Source: Cervus elaphus
Taxonomy: Eukaryota; Chordata; Mammalia; Artiodactyla; Cervidae
DNA length: 64,000 bases
Assembly: GCF_910594005.1 (NCBI RefSeq)
Contig: NC_057841.1
Span: forward strand, 13,129,001-13,193,000
Direction of reading: 5' to 3'
Of the stretch, positions 58,171-64,000 are shown piece after piece. A program made the position numbers and the translations under genes. How positions within the stretch are numbered: position 1 is the stretch's first letter; every line of letters starts with the position of its first letter. Under the pieces are notes generated by a model, which made no database searches, had not been told where the DNA came from, and saw only the letters and a list, made by a program, of their open reading frames with translations.

Positions 58171-58620
58171 CATCACCACATGGTGGCGCTCTAATACAAG
58201 GTTCAAAGGACGGAATTAAACTCTTTAGAAAAAATGTCACACTTTGCAAATAAAAATGTTCACAGATGCTACATTAGCCGTTTCTATTGGTGAGTTTACC
58301 TGTAATCTCACAAATCACTTATCTAAAGAGGACTTCTTTTTAGAGAGCCCTCGACATACAGCAACCTGCAGCTTGGTGTGACCCCACCCTGGTAAGAAAT
58401 GTCCAGCAAAATCATGAGTGTGTGTGCACTTTCTTATCGGATCTGCCTTCATGTCAAACAGGTTATATAAAAAACAAACAAACAAAAGCACTGCAGCAGG
58501 AAATGCTACAGTAGGTCAAGGACCTAGATAAATTTATACAGCTTACAGCGTGTTAGAGATCAACTAAAAGGAACAAAGATCAGAAATACCTCAGGGTTGA
58601 CAACAAAAATGGATGCCCGG
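58171..58620. other. Unassigned sequence left of the HNRNPL retrocopy
   Basis: No repeat or gene. The segment ends with the left copy of the 13-bp direct repeat that starts at 58621. Confidence 0.5.
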
Positions 58621-58633
58621 AAACAGGAAGTAG

Positions 58634-59410
58634 GACCAGCCGGAAGAGCCGCGGAGGCTGTCTGGCGTGCCGGTGAAGATGGCGGTGGCGGGCGGCAGAG
58701 GCTGTAACTATGCAGGTGGCGCTGAGGGCGGCCGGGCCTGCAACGGCTCAAGAGTGACAACGCCGGCGACCAGTATGAAGGCGGCTGCAGCGGTGGCGGT
58801 GGCGAGAATGACTATGTCCCGCATAAAACCTTGCCTTCCCAGTTGTTCACATCAGGGGTCCAGGTGACGGCGTGGTCGAAGCGGACCTTGTGGAGGCCTT
58901 GCAGGAGTTAGGACCCATCAGCTCTGTGGCGGTGATGCCTAAAAAGAGACAAGTGTTGGTGGAGTTTGAAGACGTGTTGGGGGTTGGGGGCCGTGAACTA
59001 CGCAGCCAACAACCAGATCTATCTGCCGGGATGCGCAGCTTTTGTCAGTTATTCTACCCACTGGAAAATATCCCGCCCCCGGGACTCAGAGGACTCTCGA
59101 AGCGCCAACAGTGGGCTTCTCTTTACCATCCCGAACCACATTTGTTCGATTACCAGGGACCTTCTTTATACTATCCGTAACCCTTGTGGTCCTATCCAGA
59201 GAATTGTGATTTTCCGGAAGAATGGCGTCCAGGCCATGGAGGACTATGTGCAGCGTGCCTGGCGAGCTAAGGCCTCACTCACTGGGGCTGAGATGTATTC
59301 AGGCTGTTGCACTCTGAAGACAGAACATGCGAAGCCTATAGGCTTCAAGCTGTTCAAGAATGATGAGGATACTTGCGACCACACAAACTCCAATCTCAGC
59401 AGATAAGGTA
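58634..59410 (+). pseudogene. HNRNPL: HNRNPL processed pseudogene, 3'-truncated
   Basis: hnRNP L is a nuclear RNA-binding splicing regulator with four RRMs that binds CA-rich RNA. This intronless copy spans the region of the start codon, the Gly-rich N-terminus, RRM1 (EADLVEALQELGPIS, VMPKKRQVLVEFEDVLG at about 58875-58985) and RRM2 (LLFTIPNHICSITRDLLYTI, NPCGPIQRIVIFRKNGVQAM, KNDEDTCDHTNSNLS at about 59117-59403). RRM3, RRM4 and the rest of the message are absent. Disruptions: the first ATG of the expected MVKM start is altered (only the second Met at 58679 remains), one-base losses near 58743 and 58980 shift frame, several codons are missing near 59243, and CAA became TAA at 59404-59406. 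No introns break the RRM-coding exons. The 5' edge follows a 13-bp repeat. It cannot give a functional protein. Confidence 0.93.
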
Positions 59411-59590
59411 TTACCCACGTCCCCTGGAGTCTGAACACACCTGCCTTGCGTTCATTTGACCAGCGCACTTCATAGGCCTGGGCTCAGGAGTATGCCAAGC
59501 TCTTGGGCTCCCTGTGGACATGGGAGGACCTTGGGGGATCAGCTTTTGGAGAATGCACGCTCGTGGAAAAGGGTGAAATAGGGGCCACAA
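59411..59590. other. Unidentified sequence between HNRNPL and BovB
   Basis: It begins immediately after AAG at the point where HNRNPL homology stops; the boundary reads AAG/GTATTACC. It is not BovB and matches nothing I recognise. Possibilities are retained intron or transduced transcript sequence. Confidence 0.5.
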
Positions 59591-61815
59591 GGTAATCCAA
59601 GTCTATGCCCTAACCAGTAACACTGAAGAAGCTGAAGTTGAAAGGTTCTATGAAGACCTACAAGACCTTTTAGAACTAACACCCCCCCGCAAAAAAATCC
59701 TTTTCATTATAGGGGACTGGAATGCAAACCTAGGAAGTTGAGAAACAACTGGAGTAACAGGCAGATTTGGCCTTGGCATACAGAATGAAGCAGGGAAAAG
59801 GCTAATAGAGTTTTGCCAAGAGAATGCACTGTTCATAGCAATCACCCTCTTCCAACAACACAAGAGAAGACTCTATACATGGACATCACCAGATGGTCAA
59901 CACTGAATTCAAATTGATTATATTCTTTGCAGCCAAAGATGGAGGAGCTCTATACAGTCAGCAAAAACAATACTGGGAGCTGACTATGGCTCAGATCATG
60001 ATTGCTTATTGCCAAATTCAGACTTAAATTGAAGAAAGTAGGGAAAACCACTAGACCTTTCAGATATGACCTAAATCAAATCCCTAATGATTATACAGTG
60101 GAAGTGAGAAATAGATTTAAGGGACTAGATCTGATAGAGTGCCTGATGAACTATGGATGGAAGTTCATGACATTGTACAGGAGACAGGGATGAAGACCAT
60201 CCCCCAGAAAAAGAAATGCAAAAAAGCAAAATGGCTGTCTCAGGAGGCCTTACAAATAGCTATGAAAAGAAGAGAAGCGAAAAGCAAAGGAAAAAAGGAA
60301 AGATGTTCCCATTTGAATGCAGAGTTCCAAAGAATAGCCAGGAGAGATAAGAAAGCCTTCCTCAATGATCAGTGCAAAGAAATAGAGGAAAACAATAGAA
60401 TGGGGAAGACTAGAGATCTCTTCAAGAAAATTAGAGATACCAAGGGACCATTTCATGCAAAGATGGGCTCAATAAAGGACAGAAGTGGTATGGACCTAAC
60501 AGAAGCAGAAGATATTAAGAAGAGGTGGCAAGAATACACTGAAGAACTATACAAAAAAGATCTTCATGACCCAGAGAATCACAATGGTGTGATCACTCAC
60601 CTAGAGCCAGACATCCTGGAATGAGAAGTCAGGTGGGCCTTAGAAAGCATCACTATGATCAAAGCTAGTGGAAGTGATGGAATTCCAGTTGAGCTATTTC
60701 AAATCCTGAAAGATGATGCTGTGAAAGTGTACTCAATATGCCAGCAAATTTGGAAAACTCATCAGTGGCCACAGGACTGGAAAAGGTCCATTTTCATTCC
60801 AATCCCAAAGAAAGGCGATGCCAAAGGATGCTCAAAATACCACACAATTGCAGTCATCTCACACACTAGTAAAGTAATGCTGAAAAGTCTCCAAGCCAAG
60901 CTTCAGCAATATGTAAACTGTGAACTTCCAGATGTTCAAGCTGGTTTTAGAAAAGGCAGAGGAACCAGAGATCAAATCGCCAACATCCGCTGGATCGTAG
61001 AAAAAGCAAGAGAGTTCCAGAAAAACATCTATTTCTGCATTATTGACTATGCCAAAGCCTTTGACTGTGTGGATCACAATAAACTGTGGAAAATTCTGAA
61101 AGAGATGGGAATACAAGACCACCTGACCCACCTCTTAAGAAACCTATATGCAGGTCAGGAAGCAACAGTTAGAACTGGACATGGAACTACAGACTGGTTC
61201 CAAATAGGAAAAGGACTACATCAAGGCTGTATATTATCACCCTGCTTATTTAACTTATATGCAGAGTACATCATGAGAAATGCTGGGCTGGAAGAAGCAC
61301 AAACTGGAATCAAGATTGCTGGGAGAAATATCAATAACCTCAGATATGCAGATGACACCACCCTTATGGCAGAAAGTGAAGAACTACAGAGCCTCTTGAT
61401 GAAAGTGAAAGAGGAGAGGGAAAAAGTTGACTTAAAGCTCAACATTCAGAAAATTAAGATCATGGCTTCCAGTCCCATCACTTCTTGGCAAATAGATGGG
61501 GAAACAATGGCTGACTTTATGTTTTGGGGCTCCAAAATCACTGCAGAGGGTGATTACATTCATGAAATTAAAAGATGCTTACTTCTTGGAAGGAAAGTTA
61601 TGACCAACCCAGATAGCATATTAAAAAGCAGAGACATTACTTTGCCAACAAAGGTCCATCTAGTCAAAGCTGTGGTTTTTCCAGTAGTCATGTATGGATG
61701 TGAGAGTTGGACTGTGAAGAAAGCTGAGCACCAAAGAATTGATGCTTTTGAACTGTGGTGTTGGAGAAGACTCGAGAGTCCCTTGGACCACAAGGAGACC
61801 CAGCCAGTCCATCCT
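59591..61815 (+). mobile_element. BovB LINE, ORF2 from mid-endonuclease through RT
   Basis: Starts inside the endonuclease domain (GTAATCCAAGTCTATGCCCT). It keeps the catalytic EN blocks GDWNA (about 59713-59727) and SDH (59991-59999), then the linker ([30 protein letters not shown]) and the RT. A 4-base loss near 60137 shifts frame, TGT to TGA near 60622 stops the frame, and a 2-base loss near 61771 ends it. The 5' third of the element is absent, and the copy stops at about 61815 with GGAGATCAGTCC, before the usual 3' tail. Confidence 0.94.
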
Positions 61816-61869
61816 AAAGGAGATCAGTCCCATCTGAAGTTTCTGTCTTGGTCTGACTGCTTGGACTAG
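60139..61869 (+). pseudogene. BovB ORF2 linker and reverse-transcriptase domain, one internal stop
   Basis: Two same-phase frames, 60139-60624 (161 aa) and 60655-61869 (404 aa), are separated by a stop in the block usually reading ILECEVKWAL. In the 404-aa part, numbered from its first Met: FIPIPKKGDAK (47-57), AGFRKGRGTRDQI (96-108), motif A IIDYAKAFDCVDH with catalytic Asp131, motif B GLHQGCILSP (187-196), motif C YADD (231-234) with Asp233 and Asp234, and the C-terminal block [23 protein letters not shown]. All three catalytic Asp are present, so the decay is recent or slight. The enzyme would copy BovB RNA at a nicked target in the nucleus; this copy lacks a complete endonuclease frame and a tail. 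Confidence 0.9.
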
Positions 61870-62175
61870 GCCATAGGCTGAGGGAGATGGCTGGTCGCTG
61901 ACAGCTCACTGGCCCTGGGAAGCCAGAGGCTCCTGTTCCTAGGTAGACCTGTGCTGCTTGCTCTTGCTGCTGGGAAGCTGTGGGCTGGGTGGGCTAGACT
62001 CTTCCCCAGGACCCTCACAATGGGCGCCGTGGGGCAGGCTGCCCCCTCCAGAGATCAGAGGCAAATTGGTGACCAAGTGAATGTACCAGAGCAGGCTATG
62101 GCATTCCATGACTGCTAACAGAAACATGGCAACCAACCATTTCTTCTCCAAGGAACATAAGTAGAAGATGTGTAG
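61816..62175. other. Unidentified GC-rich sequence between two BovB pieces
   Basis: Not BovB. It is GC-rich (CTGTGGGCTGGGTGGGCTAG near 61979; GGCGCCGTGGGGCAGGCTGC near 62023) and resembles exonic or UTR sequence more than local DNA. The 70-aa minus frame 61939-62151 has no recognisable domain. Confidence 0.5.
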
Positions 62176-62662
62176 AGCAGCATATTAAAAAGCAGAGTCA
62201 TTACCTCGCCAACAAAGGTCCATCTAGTCAAAGCTATTGTTTTTCCAGTAGTCACATATGGATGTGAGAGTTGGAGTGTAAAGAAAGCTGAGCACTGAAG
62301 AATTGATGTTTTTGAACTGTGGTGTTGGAGGAGACTCTTGAGAGTCCCTTGGACTGCGAGGAGATCCAACCAGCCCATCCTAAAGGAGATCAGTCCTGAA
62401 CATTCATTGGAATGACTGACGCTGAAGCTGAAACTCCAATACTCTGGCCACCTCATTGGAAGAATAGACCCTGATGCTGGGAAAGATTGAGGGCAGTAGG
62501 AGAAGGACACAACAGTGGATAAGATGGTTGGATGCATCACCGACTCAGTGGACATGAGTTTGAGTAAACTCTGGGAGTTGGTGATGGACAGGGAAGCCTG
62601 ATGTGCTGCAGTCCATGGGGTCGCAAAGGGTCAGATATGACTGAGCAACTGAACTGAACTGA
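62176..62662 (+). mobile_element. BovB LINE 3' end, second piece
   Basis: Begins with CAGCATATTAAAAAGCAGAG and runs through the ORF2 C-terminus to the tail ACTGAACTGAACTGAG at about 62647-62662. Its first 190 bp repeat the sequence class at 61615-61805, so it overlaps rather than continues the preceding piece. The ORF2 frame is broken repeatedly. Confidence 0.92.
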
Positions 62663-63865
62663 GGCCAGCAGGGGCTAGTGGCGGGGACTGGCTCTGCATT
62701 GGTTTTGATGCTTTTCAGCTTTGGCTGCCGCCAGGCCCGGGGCCAAAAAGAAAAAAAAAAAAGAGAGAGAGAGCTGATGAGGTGACCTGGAGTGAGGATG
62801 GTGCTTCGTCTCCTCCTTGGGAACCAGACTTCAGCATCTCTGCCTCTGCACATTGCTCACCAACACACAAGGTAGAAACCACTAGCTCTTCCTGGGAGAA
62901 CAGAACACGGAGCCTCCACCACGTCCCCAGAAACAGCTGCAGACCTGAGCTCACTGCAAGGACACCACCGCACTGCGCTCCAAGGAACAGCTGCAAGCAG
63001 AGACAGAGCAGACAGAGACAAAGAAAGAGACGCAACATGGCAGCAGACACTGCATTTTCACTAAACATTTTTTAAAAAACATGAACCTGAAAATGTACAC
63101 AGAAGTACGAACCTAGAGAACAGAGCTCTCCCAGCCAGCGCCGCTCCTTTTGGAGAACGAGTCATAGACTGAAGTAGATTCTATGAGCCTCCAAGACAAT
63201 AGCATCCTCTCCATTCCTTGCCACGTGGGTTTGGCTTTGTTTGTTTGTTTAAGTCTTTTGGTTTGGAGAGGGCCTTTTTTTTTTTCTCTTTTGTGTTTTA
63301 ATTTTTTTTTTCCTGCAGTCATCGGCTGCCAACATGATCTGCACCTGCTGAAGATCAGAAACAGGAAAAAAAAAAAAAAAAATCAAAAAGCCAAAAGAGA
63401 CCTAAAAGCAAACAGGTCAGAGGTACACAGTTACCTGCTGGCGGTAACTAGGCGTGCTCTGAAGGCTGAAAGTGCGGGCATAGTGGAGCCACCGGCATGC
63501 CTCCGAACCAGGAGACACGCACCCCGGCGCTACACAGCCAGAAGCACCGCACTGTGAGGAGGTGCAGCTCGGAGGGACACTACCCGCTTCATACACCTTT
63601 ATTTTCCACGTTTCTGATCTCTTCTCAGGACAGAACATCTGTGAGCCATTTTGACTTAATCAAAACATTGACTTTTAAAACAATTCTTTAAAAAAAAATT
63701 ATAGCAGATGTGTACCATAACTGTTATTTATGACTGACTGTAAAACCATGTGATGCAGGGTCGCAGTGTATGGTGGGACGCCATCTTTCAGAACTGTGCT
63801 AACTCACTGTTGAAGCATTCAATGGTAAGAGAAAATAAAGTTGTTTTTTCTGATAAATAAGAAGA
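62663..63865 (+). other. Transcript-like GC-rich block ending at a polyadenylation signal
   Basis: The block opens with a CpG-containing, GC-rich stretch, has A-rich tracts (62750-62762, 63366-63382) and a (GA)n patch at 62763-62772, and ends like a mature 3' UTR. AATAAA lies at 63834-63839 and a short A-rich stretch precedes the right copy of the 13-bp repeat at 63866-63878. Its frames (97 aa at 62782-63075, 124 aa at 63183-63557) show no domain. I cannot name a parent gene; it does not resemble the rest of the HNRNPL coding sequence. Confidence 0.45.
63834..63839 (+). promoter_or_regulatory. Polyadenylation signal of the retrocopied block
   Basis: AATAAA 26 bases before the GAAAACAGG junction, the spacing expected for a cleavage site followed by a remnant tail. 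Confidence 0.5.
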
Positions 63866-64000
63866 AAACAGGAAGTAGAATTACTTTTAATAGTTAAGGA
63901 ATAGAGTTTTGGATATAAAAGTATATACCCAAGTAAATGTCCTTTTAAATATGTTGCTATATATATATATGTCTCAACAAGATAAGGCTTCAGAAAAGTG

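Noticed and set aside
58667..58867. A functional HNRNPL first exon
   Set aside because: Frameshifts, a nonsense codon, loss of introns and loss of RRM3/RRM4 show it is a processed pseudogene fragment.

Overview
This window is intergenic or intronic DNA from a ruminant nuclear genome, almost certainly a bovid. The evidence is the density of lineage-specific repeats: thirteen BovB (RTE) LINE segments, about twenty Bov-tA SINEs, a Bov-A2 dimer, cetartiodactyl tRNA-type (CHR/ART2-like) SINEs and a ruminant L1 3' end. Several BovB tails end in ACTGAACTGA-type repeats, which I associate more with sheep and goat than with cattle, but this is weak evidence. I find no intact host protein-coding gene and no stand-alone tRNA, rRNA, snRNA or CRISPR. 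Nearly every open reading frame is a slice of a repeat read in some frame.

Layout. 1-6.5 kb: two BovB ends in opposite orientation, an old L1 3' end carrying a Bov-A2, an MLT1-type LTR, and a long minus-strand BovB whose endonuclease/linker part is joined in frame to its extreme C-terminus. 7-10 kb: an old L1 with several younger insertions. 10.6-16 kb: three retroviral solo LTRs with short target duplications; one sits inside a Tigger-like DNA transposon, which sits inside an L2 LINE. 16-39 kb: mostly AT-rich unassigned sequence with scattered SINEs, L2, MIR and MER5. 39.7-43.6 kb: a decayed L1 ORF2/3' region. 44-58 kb: further BovB, SINE, L1, MaLR and hAT copies. 58.6-63.9 kb: a 5'-complete but truncated HNRNPL processed pseudogene, then BovB with a long reverse-transcriptase reading frame, then GC-rich transcript-like sequence ending in a polyadenylation signal. 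A 13-bp direct repeat brackets this whole composite.

The window records retrotransposition rather than a pathway. BovB supplies reverse transcriptase, and Bov-tA, Bov-A2 and short BovB ends share its 3' tail and are thought to be mobilised by it. L1 is the likely agent for the CHR SINEs and the HNRNPL retrocopy. The observations most worth a second look are two SINEs flanked by unusually long (58 bp and about 70 bp) direct duplications, the composite HNRNPL retrocopy, the in-frame BovB deletion derivative, two L1 insertions only 40 and 67 bp long, and a compact solo LTR with CCAAT, TATA and polyadenylation signals plus a p53-type half-site. Family names come from sequence memory, so boundaries are approximate unless a target-site duplication fixes them.
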